A stretch of 61,360 nt of DNA from an uncultured Pseudomonadota bacterium (GCA_903848935.1 CAINHO010000009.1:1-61360); one strand, 5' to 3'; counted from the first letter of the stretch, positions 44,025 through 52,606 are shown. The notes: generated from the letters alone by a model not told the origin. A program made the numbers and translations.

Positions 44025-44327
44025 GTGCAAATTCACGTTGCCATAAATGACACGCTAATGAATGAAGTGCTTGCCGTGACAAATTTTAAAACAAAAGAAG
44101 AAGCCATTGAACAAGGTTTGAAACTACTATTACAAACCAAATATCAGGAAAAAATCAGGGCATTTCGTGGACAATTAAAATCACATAATCGCCGCAAGCG
44201 TTATTCTCTGGCTGAATTATTGAACGGTGTGACGGCAGAAACCATGTCAGAACTTAATGCCGAAACGTCGTGGGCGAATGAGGGCGAATCGGTTTCGCGT
44301 GTTATTAGCATTATCGACCCAGAATAA
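44025..44327 (+). CDS. Fused VapB/MazE-like antitoxin without adjacent toxin
   Basis: A 100-residue protein with two antitoxin-like parts. Residues 1-50 fit the VapB ribbon-helix-helix family (QIHVAINDTLMNEVLAVTNFKTKEEAIEQGLKLLL, then RGQL). Residues 55-100 (RKRYSLAELLNGVTAETMSELNAE, ending GESVSRVIS) fit the toxin-binding tail of MazE-type antitoxins (YxLxELLxGxT). Start is GTG, supported by GAGGA seven bases upstream. The next gene, 29 bases downstream, is an McrB-like ATPase rather than a PIN or MazF toxin. It may regulate the operon or be a relic. Both family matches are from motif memory. Confidence 0.7.
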   Translation: MQIHVAINDTLMNEVLAVTNFKTKEEAIEQGLKLLLQTKYQEKIRAFRGQLKSHNRRKRYSLAELLNGVTAETMSELNAETSWANEGESVSRVISIIDPE

Positions 44328-44356
44328 ACAACGCCGACACAACACAAGGAGAAAAC

Positions 44357-45724
44357 ATGGCACAAAAAGGCGCACAGTTTTTACGATATGTGAAACCGAT
44401 ATTGAAAGTTCTCCAAAAAAATGGCGGAGTTGGAAATTCATCTGAGGTAATTGCTCAAATCATAGATGATTTAAAGATTACTAATGATGACTTGCTGGCA
44501 ACTACTGCGAAAGGACAACCTAAAATTAGAAATCAAATGCAATGGGCAAGATTTTATTTAGTCAAATTTGGACTTGTTGACAGATCGCAACGTGGAATCT
44601 GGCAGCTCACAAAAGTGGGACTAAAAACAGAAATTGAAAATCTTGATGTTCAAAAATTGTTTAAATCTGTTCAAGAAAACTCAAACGAATCAAAATTTAA
44701 CATGAAAACCTACCAACAAAAAATCCTATTCGGCAGCCCTGGAACGGGCAAAAGTTACCAAATTGACAAACATATTATTCCTTACGAATTATTGATTGAT
44801 GTTGAAAAAATGCCTGCCAACGTCATCAAAACCGTGTTTCATCCTGAATACACTTACGGCGATTTTGTCGGGAAATTGATGCCGATAACGGTCGGCGGCA
44901 ATGTGCAATATAAATTCTACGAAGGACATTTTTTAAAAGCTCTTTCGCAAGCCTACAAAAACATCATTGCCGCGCAAGAGAACGACAGCGAAATTGAAAA
45001 AGTCGCGCTCGTGATTGATGAAATCAATCGTGGAAATTCGGCGGCGATTTTTGGAACGATTTTTCAGTTACTCGACAGAAATCCTGACGGCTGGTCGAGT
45101 TACGAAGTGAGCGTAAATGAAATTATTTTTAATCGTTTATTTGAATTGTGCGATTTAAAAGAGCATTCGATTGTTCAGAAAAAAATCAAAACGTACAAAT
45201 TTGGCGATGAAGAAATTGAAGCGACGACGTTGCAGAAAAAATTGAACTGTCATTTTGAAAATCGAACGATAAAAATTCCGCCTAATTTGTCGATTTTAGC
45301 CAGCATGAACACGTCGGACAGTTCGATTTATTACATGGACAGCGCATTTAAACGCCGTTGGGAATGGGAATTTATTGATGTTGATTCAAATACAGTTTCA
45401 ACCGATGGCGTGGCATTTCCAAATCGTGACGAATGGAAAGTATTTGTCGGCAAATTGAACACGTTCATCAAAAGCAATCACAAATCGATTCGTGGCATTG
45501 AAGATAAACAAATCGGGCATTTTTTTATTACCGATGACGTAATTCAAAAATCCAGCATTCAAAACAAATTGATGTTTTTCTTGTGGGATAGCGTTTTTAA
45601 CCGCGATAAAAAACCGTTGATTACGTTGTTATTCGGTGACGATAAAGAAAATGAATTGATTACATTTGGCGATTTTGCGAAAGAAGTAGTTTTGTTTATC
45701 GACAAAATTAACGGTCATGTTTAA
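44357..45724 (+). CDS. mcrB: McrB-like AAA ATPase with Mrr-type N-terminal domain
   Basis: A 455-residue motor subunit of a McrBC-type (modification-dependent) restriction system. Residues 1-90 resemble the winged-helix Mrr N-terminal domain (FLRYVKPILKVLQKNGG, WARFYLVKFGLVDRSQRGIWQLT). From residue 116 the AAA module follows: Walker A GSPGTGKS, HPEYTYGDFVG, Walker B ALVIDEINRGN, sensor ASMNTSDSSIYYMD and arginine finger FKRRWEWEF. The N-terminal part is more AT-rich than the ATPase part, and Met116 could be an older start. It overlaps the next gene by 8 bp. The antitoxin-like gene lies 29 bp upstream. Whether NTP is GTP, as in E. coli McrB, is not visible. Confidence 0.85.
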   Translation: MAQKGAQFLRYVKPILKVLQKNGGVGNSSEVIAQIIDDLKITNDDLLATTAKGQPKIRNQMQWARFYLVKFGLVDRSQRGIWQLTKVGLKTEIENLDVQKLFKSVQENSNESKFNMKTYQQKILFGSPGTGKSYQIDKHIIPYELLIDVEKMPANVIKTVFHPEYTYGDFVGKLMPITVGGNVQYKFYEGHFLKALSQAYKNIIAAQENDSEIEKVALVIDEINRGNSAAIFGTIFQLLDRNPDGWSSYEVSVNEIIFNRLFELCDLKEHSIVQKKIKTYKFGDEEIEATTLQKKLNCHFENRTIKIPPNLSILASMNTSDSSIYYMDSAFKRRWEWEFIDVDSNTVSTDGVAFPNRDEWKVFVGKLNTFIKSNHKSIRGIEDKQIGHFFITDDVIQKSSIQNKLMFFLWDSVFNRDKKPLITLLFGDDKENELITFGDFAKEVVLFIDKINGHV

Positions 45725-47369
45725 TTTCAAAACACTAAAACTCACCAAACGTTGCGATTCTGAAAGTACGAATTCATTTGTAGGAATTCGCCGAAATACG
45801 AACGGCGAGGTGGAATTTCGTTTACCACACGGTTTTGATGATTTTCCTGAAAACGATTTTGATGCCACGAAAGATTTGTTTTTCAAAATGTATCGCACGT
45901 TTAAAAAATTTGAACGTGACAGCACGCGCGAAATTGTAGACCCACGCTCCAACGGTAAAGACCAAATTCAAAAAGAAAAAGACGGTTATCGTTTCAAAAA
46001 CAAAGAAGATAACGACGTGGTGCTTTATAGCAAAATTGCGTTAATCGAAAATTTGTTAGAGGTTTATCGTGATTTAGCGTTAGACCAGATGGAACGGCGC
46101 ATTGGCGCAGATGAAAAAGTCGATTATTCCAAAATTGACCGCTATTTGGACAGAGCGATTTATTTGGATAAGCATGTAATTTACATCGACGAAATGGATT
46201 TGCCGCGCCAAACGTTGCGTTATGAATCAACGACGCTGATTGATTTGTTTTGTTTCATTGTGTCGGAATTGCAAAACGAATTAGAACAAGATATTGAGCC
46301 GAGAGTACAAGAATTAGCGCATCGTTTCAGCGAACAGCATTTAAGTCATGAAGAATCGTTGTTTAATGAAGAAACCTTTGAAACCACGATTCGCACGCTT
46401 AAAGGTGTTTTAGACGACATCAACAAACGTACCGCGTACAAAGACGAAGATTATTGGCGACTTTACGAAGCGATTGAAACGTTTCTTTATGGCGAGTTGG
46501 ACATGGATAATCCACACGAATTAGGCACATTTTGGGGAATTAGTAATTTTTCGTCGATTTGGGAGGATATGTGTGCCACTTGGAGTTTTATCAATCACTA
46601 TCGTAGCGGAGGTATTCTGTATGCTGATACAAACATAAAATTTAACAACCAATATGTTGCAAATACTTACTACAACAAAAATGTAAAAATCTATAAACAT
46701 GTTAATTTTGAAGATCCATTTTGTATTCAATTTCGTGGAAAAAAGAGGTGGATGCGCCCTGATCTAATTTATTTATCACCAGATGGAGGCAAACAACTAT
46801 TTGATGACGTTATGAAAATAATCATACATGATGGTGGCGATCATGGTCTTACTGTAGATTTTGACGTGAAATTGATAGATAAGAATTGGAAGGGCATTTA
46901 CACAATGTTTTGTTCAAATTTAAAGAAATCAAAGTTTCTGCGTGGTGGAATGAGAGTTTTGAAAGATAACAGTTTTAAGAACTATTCTAAAACAGAGCTT
47001 GAAAAACAAAAAAAACTTATTCAAAACACTCAAGGCTCACAAATCTTAGCAAGTATGATTTATTTACTTGACTGGAAATACATGGATAAAAATTGTTTTA
47101 TTGAAAATAATGAGAAAGTACAACGAGATTTAATAAAACAGCTTTGTTATGAGTTTACATTACGAAAAGTAACAACTTCATTCACAAAAATAGAAAATAA
47201 TTTTGTTATTCCTTGGTTTTTTACTCAAGATTTAGAAAAAAAATTGGACGATAACGTTGGTGAGCATATCGATGACAAGATTCTGAATTCTCGATTGCAA
47301 TATAACGGGGTACGGGTCTCAAAAATGAATTTTTTAGAAATCCAACAAATATACCTAACCCATGATTGA
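45717..47369 (+). CDS. McrC/LlaJI-type restriction nuclease partner
   Basis: A 550-residue partner of the McrB-like ATPase. The first 300 residues are helical and charged with no clear motif. The last 240 contain a plausible PD-(D/E)xK core: KKRWMRPDLIYL (about 343-354; Asp) and LLDWKYMD (about 451-458; D-x-K), as in McrC and LlaJI-type subunits with DUF2357-like architecture. From about 46.6 kb the DNA becomes clearly more AT-rich than the first half, as if the C-terminal half had been replaced. It overlaps the ATPase gene by 8 bp and the toxin gene by 8 bp. The nuclease call is inferred from context plus these motifs. Confidence 0.7.
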   Translation: MFNFKTLKLTKRCDSESTNSFVGIRRNTNGEVEFRLPHGFDDFPENDFDATKDLFFKMYRTFKKFERDSTREIVDPRSNGKDQIQKEKDGYRFKNKEDNDVVLYSKIALIENLLEVYRDLALDQMERRIGADEKVDYSKIDRYLDRAIYLDKHVIYIDEMDLPRQTLRYESTTLIDLFCFIVSELQNELEQDIEPRVQELAHRFSEQHLSHEESLFNEETFETTIRTLKGVLDDINKRTAYKDEDYWRLYEAIETFLYGELDMDNPHELGTFWGISNFSSIWEDMCATWSFINHYRSGGILYADTNIKFNNQYVANTYYNKNVKIYKHVNFEDPFCIQFRGKKRWMRPDLIYLSPDGGKQLFDDVMKIIIHDGGDHGLTVDFDVKLIDKNWKGIYTMFCSNLKKSKFLRGGMRVLKDNSFKNYSKTELEKQKKLIQNTQGSQILASMIYLLDWKYMDKNCFIENNEKVQRDLIKQLCYEFTLRKVTTSFTKIENNFVIPWFFTQDLEKKLDDNVGEHIDDKILNSRLQYNGVRVSKMNFLEIQQIYLTHD

Positions 47370-47748
47370 AACAAACAAACGAATTTTCAAAACCCGTTAC
47401 TTTTCAAACTGGCAAGAAAAAACAGAATTAACCGATGCGTTATTACTTAGCGCAGTTGAAGAAATGGAACGCGGTTTAATCGATGCCGATTTAGGCGGTG
47501 GCGTTTTCAAAAAACGAGTGGCTCTTCCGAATCGTGGTAAAAGTGGCAGTGTCCGAACGTTGATTGCCACAAATAAAAATGACCGTTGGTTTTTTATGTT
47601 TGGTTTTGAAAAAAATCAGCGTGAAAATATCGATGCAAACGAATTAAAAACATTCAAAAGCATTGCTAACGATTTGCTAAAACTAACAGATGACGTTCTC
47701 AATAACTTTGTGACAATTCAAAAAATTAAGGAAATTCACCATGAGTAA
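47362..47748 (+). CDS. RelE/HigB-type toxin
   Basis: A 128-residue type II toxin of the RelE superfamily. The sequence WQEKTELTDALLLSAVEEMERGLIDADLGGGVFKKRVALPNRGKSGSVRTL (shown by motifs LIDADLGGG, KKRVA and GKSG-RT) with RWFFMFGFEKNQRENI is characteristic of the subgroup often paired with XRE-type antitoxins. Such toxins cut mRNA, usually at the ribosome. Toxin-first order is normal for this subgroup. It overlaps the nuclease gene by 8 bp upstream and the antitoxin by 8 bp downstream, so its translation is tied to the restriction genes. Confidence 0.88.
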   Translation: MIETNKRIFKTRYFSNWQEKTELTDALLLSAVEEMERGLIDADLGGGVFKKRVALPNRGKSGSVRTLIATNKNDRWFFMFGFEKNQRENIDANELKTFKSIANDLLKLTDDVLNNFVTIQKIKEIHHE

Positions 47749-47995
47749 ATTTAAAAATAATAGCCGAATTTTTGAAGCTGTTTATGAAACAGCTTGTGAC
47801 TTGCATTCTATTGGCGCAATTAACAATGAACAGATGAACGAATACAAAGATGCGTGTTTAAAACCTAAATCTGTAAAAATTCACGGCGATATTTTAGATT
47901 GCGTTAATAAAAAATATGGTTCAAATCGTGAAAAATTAGAAGTGTTAATTAACGATTTGCTCCGCAAAGAATTAAAACTTACACAACCTGTTTAA
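47741..47995 (+). CDS. Chimeric antitoxin of the RelE-type toxin
   Basis: An 84-residue protein. Residues 1-42 (SRIFEAVYETACDLHSIGAINNEQMNEYKDACLKP) match the N-terminal toxin-binding helices of the antitoxins that partner this RelE subgroup, where an XRE helix-turn-helix usually follows directly. Here that DNA-binding domain is absent, and residues 43-84 (SVKIHGDILDCVNKKYGS, LINDLLRKEL) look like a short helical tail closer to ribbon-helix-helix/BrnA-type ends. The start overlaps the toxin by 8 bp, and its TAA overlaps the next ATG (TAATG). Neutralisation of the toxin is inferred from position and the N-terminal match. Confidence 0.72.
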   Translation: MSKFKNNSRIFEAVYETACDLHSIGAINNEQMNEYKDACLKPKSVKIHGDILDCVNKKYGSNREKLEVLINDLLRKELKLTQPV

Positions 47996-48420
47996 TGATT
48001 GAAACAAACTCAAAAGCGAAAAGTCAGTTTGTGGGCTATTTTGGCGTTAAAAATTACGAAAAAATCGAACGTGAATTGATTTTGCCAACTGTCGAAAAAT
48101 TTTTCGATGCGCGAAACATTCAAACTTTCAAACCCATTGACGAAAAAGCCGCCTTTTCAGATTTAGATTTTCAAACAAAAAACTTTGATGATTTTTTCGC
48201 GCATTTTTATGAATTCATTGTCGATGGCATTTACAAAAACGGCGATAACGTTGAAATTCCTGTGACGTATTGCATCACTTTAGACGAACAAAATTGTTCT
48301 AAAACCTGCGAAAAGACTCAAATTCGCTATGATGAAATTCTGCTTTTCGACACGCCCGTTTTTTATTTCATTTTTGTCGATGTGAAAGAGGTCTTTAAAT
48401 ATCTGCGTGATGGACATTGA
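47995..48420 (+). CDS. Unknown protein ending the restriction-toxin operon
   Basis: A 141-residue soluble protein of no family I recognise. It is rich in Phe, Asp, Glu and Lys, with three cysteines close together (EQNCSKTCEKT plus TYCITL) that could bind metal, and a hydrophobic C-terminal strand region (FYFIFVDVKEVFKYL). Its first 15 bases are identical to those of the toxin gene (encoding MIETN), a possible duplicated translation start. Its ATG overlaps the antitoxin stop (TAATG), so it belongs to the operon. Its own stop codon is the first three bases of direct repeat B, which marks the edge of the segment. Confidence 0.65.
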   Translation: MIETNSKAKSQFVGYFGVKNYEKIERELILPTVEKFFDARNIQTFKPIDEKAAFSDLDFQTKNFDDFFAHFYEFIVDGIYKNGDNVEIPVTYCITLDEQNCSKTCEKTQIRYDEILLFDTPVFYFIFVDVKEVFKYLRDGH

Positions 48421-48461
48421 TTTTGCAAGTTGAACAATCTTGTTTCACGGTACAATGCCGC
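48418..48461 (+). repeat. Direct repeat B: promoter-like sequence before ubiB
   Basis: Nearly identical to 42571-42613 (one inserted G, two substitutions). It begins with the stop codon of the preceding gene and contains TTGAAC (48430-48435) and TACAAT (48451-48456). The ubiB start codon at 48491 lies 35 bases after the TACAAT, so the repeat probably supplies the ubiB promoter. Confidence 0.75.
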
Positions 48462-48490
48462 TGTTTTTTTCACCTTTACCTTCTTCTAAA

Positions 48491-50038
48491 ATGCACCTAA
48501 AAACACTTTTCCGCTTAGTTCACATTCATTGGGTTTTCATTCGTCACGGTTTGGATGAACTCGTTTTGCAAACACCGTTTATGCGTCCGATTCGGCATTT
48601 GGCGATTTTTTCACCTTACGCTCGCTTCAAAAATGATGCAGATTCGCGTGGTGTGCGGATTCGCAAAACATTGGAAGATTTGGGCGCGATTTACGTTAAA
48701 TTTGGGCAAGCCCTTTCAACCCGCAAAGATTTATTGCCTGATGATATTGCCGACGAGTTGGTGAAATTACAAGATCGCGTGCCGCCATTTAGCGGTGATT
48801 TGGCGATTGGGATTATTGAAAAAGCGTTAGGAATGCCAATCAGTGAGGCGTTTGCTGAATTCGATGTCGTGCCGTTAGCGTCAGCATCGGTGGCGCAAGT
48901 TCACACCGCGAAATTGCACACAGGCGAAAATGTTGTCGTAAAAGTGTTGCGTCCGAATATCGCGCCACGCATTGCGGCAGATATGGCATTGTTGTACGAA
49001 TTAGCACGACTTGCGGAACGTTTTTGGGTGGATGCGAAACGCTTACGCCCCACCGAAGTTGTGGCTGAATTTGAAAAAACAACGTTAGACGAACTCGATT
49101 TAATGCGTGAAGGCGCGAATGCCGCGAAGTTGCGTCGTAATTTTGAAGGTTCAGACATTTTGTACGTCCCAGAAATTCATTGGGAATTCACGCGCAAAAA
49201 TATATTGGTGATGGAACGAATTTACGGAATTCCTGTCGGTGAAATCGAACAATTAAAAGTGGCTGGTGCAGATTTCAAAAGCCTTGCGGAACGCGGCGTA
49301 GAAATCTTTTTCACGCAAGTTTTTCGAGACAATTTTTTTCACGCCGATATGCACCCAGGTAACATTTTTGTCGAATTGCCTGACAAATATATTGCGGTAG
49401 ATTTTGGTATTGTAGGCACGTTGTCTGTGTCAGATCAGCGTTATTTAGCAGAAAATTTCTTAGCGTTTTTCAATCGAGATTATCGTCGTGTCGCTGAAAT
49501 GCACGTTGAATCGGGTTGGGTGTCGAATTCGGTGCGGATTGAAGAATTCGAGGCGGCGATTCGCAGTGTGTGCGAACCGATTTTTGAAAAACCGCTCAAA
49601 GATATTTCATTTGGACAGTTGTTGTTACGCTTATTTCAAACGGCACGACGCTTTGATATGCACGTTCAACCGCAACTTGTTTTGTTGCAAAAGACGTTGC
49701 TCAATATCGAAGGATTGGGACGGCAACTTTATCCAGATTTGGATTTGTGGCAAACCGCAAAACCGTTTTTAGAATCGTGGTTTCAAGAGCGTTTAAGTCC
49801 GAAAGCAAAAATCAAAAAACTGATTAAACAACTGCCAGATTTTGCCGACCAATTTCCTGAAATTCCGTCGTTGCTTTATAAAGCTCTTGATAATGCCGCT
49901 CATGCGGAACGGCGTGCCGAAACGCAACAACGGGAATTTGCGTTGTTGCGTGACCAAATGGCAAAGCAACAACGCAGTCAATTATGGACAATTTTGATGG
50001 GGGCGATGATGGTTTGTGCGGCGATTTGGTTTCGGTAA
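48491..50038 (+). CDS. ubiB: UbiB, ubiquinone biosynthesis ABC1-type kinase/ATPase
   Basis: A 515-residue member of the UbiB/COQ8/ABC1 family, needed for aerobic ubiquinone synthesis, probably as an ATPase that helps lipid intermediates leave the membrane. The KxGQ motif ([16 protein letters not shown]), Ala-rich loop ([14 protein letters not shown]), [20 protein letters not shown] and [10 protein letters not shown] are intact, and a C-terminal transmembrane helix closes the protein. I use the ATG at 48491, not the frame start at 48440: the earlier codons lie within the TACAAT promoter sequence of repeat B, and the family begins with KTLFRLVHI. It converges on the helicase gene with 3 bases between stops. 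Confidence 0.94.
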   Translation: MHLKTLFRLVHIHWVFIRHGLDELVLQTPFMRPIRHLAIFSPYARFKNDADSRGVRIRKTLEDLGAIYVKFGQALSTRKDLLPDDIADELVKLQDRVPPFSGDLAIGIIEKALGMPISEAFAEFDVVPLASASVAQVHTAKLHTGENVVVKVLRPNIAPRIAADMALLYELARLAERFWVDAKRLRPTEVVAEFEKTTLDELDLMREGANAAKLRRNFEGSDILYVPEIHWEFTRKNILVMERIYGIPVGEIEQLKVAGADFKSLAERGVEIFFTQVFRDNFFHADMHPGNIFVELPDKYIAVDFGIVGTLSVSDQRYLAENFLAFFNRDYRRVAEMHVESGWVSNSVRIEEFEAAIRSVCEPIFEKPLKDISFGQLLLRLFQTARRFDMHVQPQLVLLQKTLLNIEGLGRQLYPDLDLWQTAKPFLESWFQERLSPKAKIKKLIKQLPDFADQFPEIPSLLYKALDNAAHAERRAETQQREFALLRDQMAKQQRSQLWTILMGAMMVCAAIWFR

Positions 50039-50041
50039 AAA

Positions 50042-51379
50042 CTAACTTTTTTCAGATTTGAAATCCGAACTCGGCGCACGACGTTTACCGATATTTTTTT
50101 GGTCGCGGTGACGCACTTTTACTTTTTCGGCTTTTTCTTTCTTCGCCTCAACTTTCAATTTACCGCCAACCGTTTTTCCCGAGGCTTTCAACTTTTTTGG
50201 CCCTTGGTATTTCCCAGCTAATTCTTTGATGTTGCGGCGAATAAAATTTTGGCGCAAAAAGCGTTCAATGCCTGCCATTAAATTCCATTCGGTGTGCTTC
50301 ACCAACGTAATGGTCACGCCAGTTTCGTCACTTCGTCCGGTGCGACCGATGCGATGTAAATAATTGATGCCGTTGCGCGGCACTTCAAAGTTAATCACGA
50401 TTTGAATGCCTTTAATATCCAACCCGCGTGCGGCTAAATCGGTGGCGACCAACACATTCACCACACCATCACGAAATAATTTCATCACGCGCTGGCGTTC
50501 TTTTTGATCCATATCGCCATGTAAAACGGTAGCTCGAACACCCGCAGCCCGCAACGGATCGCATAACGCGGTGGCTTGCAGGCGACTATTTGAAAACACC
50601 AACGCTTTTTCAAACGTTTCATTTTTCAGCAACCACGCCAACAATTGTTGTTTGTGTGCGTTATCGTCGGCTAAAACGATTTGCTGTTGAATGTGCGGCA
50701 ACTCGTCGCGCAAGGTATTCAACGCAATGAGTTCGTAATGTTTCAATAATTTGTCTGCCATTTTCAACACGCCAGCGTGTGTCAACGTCGCTGAAAATAA
50801 AAGCGTTTGGCGATTTTCACTGCACTGTTTCGCAATCGTCAGCACGTCATCACTGAATCCCATGTCCAGCATTCGATCCGCTTCATCGAGAATTAGCGTT
50901 TCTAAATTTTCAAAGGGCGCGGTGTCGAGCGTGAGTAATTCGAGAACACGTCCTGTCGTGGCAATCACAATCGGAGTATTTTTACGCAACAGATTTTGTT
51001 GTTTTTTGAAATCTTCGCCGCCCGTTACTAAACCTACTTTTAACGCTGTGCCGTCGAGTAATTGTTGGCATTGCAGAAAAATTTGTTGCGCCAATTCTCG
51101 CGTCGGTACTAATACCAATGCCCGCACGCCTGCATAATAATTCGGATTGATGAGTAAATGGTGCAATGTCGGCAATAAAAACGCCAAGGTTTTACCGCTG
51201 CCCGTTTTAGAGCTAACTAAGAAATCTTTGCGCGTTAAAATCGCTGGAATCGCGCGTTGTTGCACGAGCGTTGGCGTTTCAAAACCATTTTTTGTTAACG
51301 CTTGTTCTAATTCGGAATGCAGATTGAAACTTGAAAAATTGGCAAGTGGGGTGGTAGGTGTCACGATTGTTTCTGTCAT
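50042..51379 (-). CDS. DEAD-box ATP-dependent RNA helicase (SrmB/RhlE-like)
   Basis: A 445-residue RNA helicase. In order: Q motif (FETPTLVQQRAIP), motif I SKTGSGKT, Ia PTRELAQQ, GG and TTGR (Ib), II DEAD in ILDEADRMLDMGF, III SAT, IV VFSNSR, V ATDLAARGLD and VI HRIGRTGR. A Lys-rich basic tail (about 390-445) probably binds RNA. The short core and tail fit SrmB-like helicases acting in large ribosomal subunit assembly; exact orthology cannot be settled by eye. Motif Ib reads TTGR instead of the usual TPGR. It stands alone, convergent with ubiB and 96 bp from rodA. Confidence 0.93.
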   Translation of the reverse strand: MTETIVTPTTPLANFSSFNLHSELEQALTKNGFETPTLVQQRAIPAILTRKDFLVSSKTGSGKTLAFLLPTLHHLLINPNYYAGVRALVLVPTRELAQQIFLQCQQLLDGTALKVGLVTGGEDFKKQQNLLRKNTPIVIATTGRVLELLTLDTAPFENLETLILDEADRMLDMGFSDDVLTIAKQCSENRQTLLFSATLTHAGVLKMADKLLKHYELIALNTLRDELPHIQQQIVLADDNAHKQQLLAWLLKNETFEKALVFSNSRLQATALCDPLRAAGVRATVLHGDMDQKERQRVMKLFRDGVVNVLVATDLAARGLDIKGIQIVINFEVPRNGINYLHRIGRTGRSDETGVTITLVKHTEWNLMAGIERFLRQNFIRRNIKELAGKYQGPKKLKASGKTVGGKLKVEAKKEKAEKVKVRHRDQKNIGKRRAPSSDFKSEKS

Positions 51380-51475
51380 GGTGAGATTGGGTGTGAGTGG
51401 ATTTGGAAGAATGGCATATTGTAGGCGGTATTGCGCGAGAACTTTTAATAATTGAACAAATTCAATGCTGCATAA

Positions 51476-52606
51476 TCAATACGGTAATAACTTTTTGTGG
51501 GTATGAATCGACATCAAAATTCCAAATCCCGCGCACAACGTCACAATCGACGTGCCACCATAACTAACCAACGGCAACGGCACGCCCACAACGGGTAACA
51601 CGCCAATCACCATGCCGATATTTACAAACACATATACAAAAAATGTGAACGCTAAACTACCAGCAAGCAAACGGCTGTAAGTATCTTTGGCTTGCGACGC
51701 GATAAACAGGCAGCGGCTGATAATCAATAAATACAACACCAACAAACTAACGCAACCGAATAATCCAAACTCTTCGGCGAACACCGCGAAAATAAAATCG
51801 GTTGAACTTTCGGGCAAGAAATCCAATTCCGATTGCGTGCTGCCGAGCCAACCTTTGCCATAAATACCACCTGAACCGATAGCGATTTTTGATTGAATAA
51901 TGTGATAACCGCGTCCTAACGGATCGGCTTCGGGATTGAGAAAAGTCAGCACGCGAGCGCGTTGATAATCGTGCATGAAATACCACAGAATTGGCGTGAG
52001 CGCGGTCAACAATGTGCCGATGCCCCCAATAATCCACCACGAAAGCCCCGAAAAAAACAGTACCGCCGCGCCTGAACTCGCCACTAATAACGCCGTACCT
52101 AAATCGGGTTGTTTCGCAATTAACAGCGTCGGCAAAATAATTAAAATACTCGCAATCAGTAATTGCTTCGGTTTTGGTGGCAACGAATACTCCGCCAAAT
52201 ACCAGGCAATCATCATCGGCGTGGTGATTTTAATCATTTCGGACGGTTGAAAACGAAACGCACCGAGTTCAAGCCAGCGTTGTGCGCCTTTGCCGATTTC
52301 ACCCAAAATCAACACCGCCAACAACAACACAATTCCTAAACTAAACAAAATCACCGACCAACGTTTGAATTGATACGGTTCGACGTGCGCCAATAAAATC
52401 ATCAATCCAAACGCCAAACAAACGCGCGTGGCTTGGCGAATTAACACGCCTAAATCTTGTCCGCCCGCACTGTAAAGAATGACAAAACTTAAGATTGAAA
52501 TCAGTAACAGAGTTACGAATAACGGAATATCAACGTGCAGTTTGCGTAAAAAATTTCCCAAAAACGAATGCTGTTCAAATTGTTCGTGACGTGTTTCAGT
52601 TTGCAT
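51476..52606 (-). CDS. rodA: Rod shape-determining protein RodA
   Basis: RodA is the SEDS peptidoglycan glycosyltransferase that works with PBP2 in lateral wall synthesis. The 376-residue protein has about ten transmembrane helices and SEDS signatures: AQRWLELG-FRFQPSEMIK, KQPDLGTALL, GRGYHIIQSKIAIGSGGIYGKGW, LPESSTDFIFAVFAEEFG and GVPLPLVSYGGTSI. The ATG at 52606 is chosen because GGAGAG lies about 5 bases upstream; the longer frame to 52630 begins within a copy of the mrdA 3' end. mrdA, normally adjacent, is 3.1 kb away because of an inserted segment. Confidence 0.95.
   Translation of the reverse strand: MQTETRHEQFEQHSFLGNFLRKLHVDIPLFVTLLLISILSFVILYSAGGQDLGVLIRQATRVCLAFGLMILLAHVEPYQFKRWSVILFSLGIVLLLAVLILGEIGKGAQRWLELGAFRFQPSEMIKITTPMMIAWYLAEYSLPPKPKQLLIASILIILPTLLIAKQPDLGTALLVASSGAAVLFFSGLSWWIIGGIGTLLTALTPILWYFMHDYQRARVLTFLNPEADPLGRGYHIIQSKIAIGSGGIYGKGWLGSTQSELDFLPESSTDFIFAVFAEEFGLFGCVSLLVLYLLIISRCLFIASQAKDTYSRLLAGSLAFTFFVYVFVNIGMVIGVLPVVGVPLPLVSYGGTSIVTLCAGFGILMSIHTHKKLLPY

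Larger units (their letters stand above)
42571..48461. other. Accessory segment bounded by direct repeats
   Basis: This span carries terB, AIM24, the antitoxin-McrB-nuclease-RelE operon and an unknown gene between two copies of a 43-44 bp sequence. No integrase or transposase lies inside. The genes at each side (pgsA, ubiB) are housekeeping. Treating it as one inserted unit is inference from the repeats and the accessory content. Confidence 0.45.
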
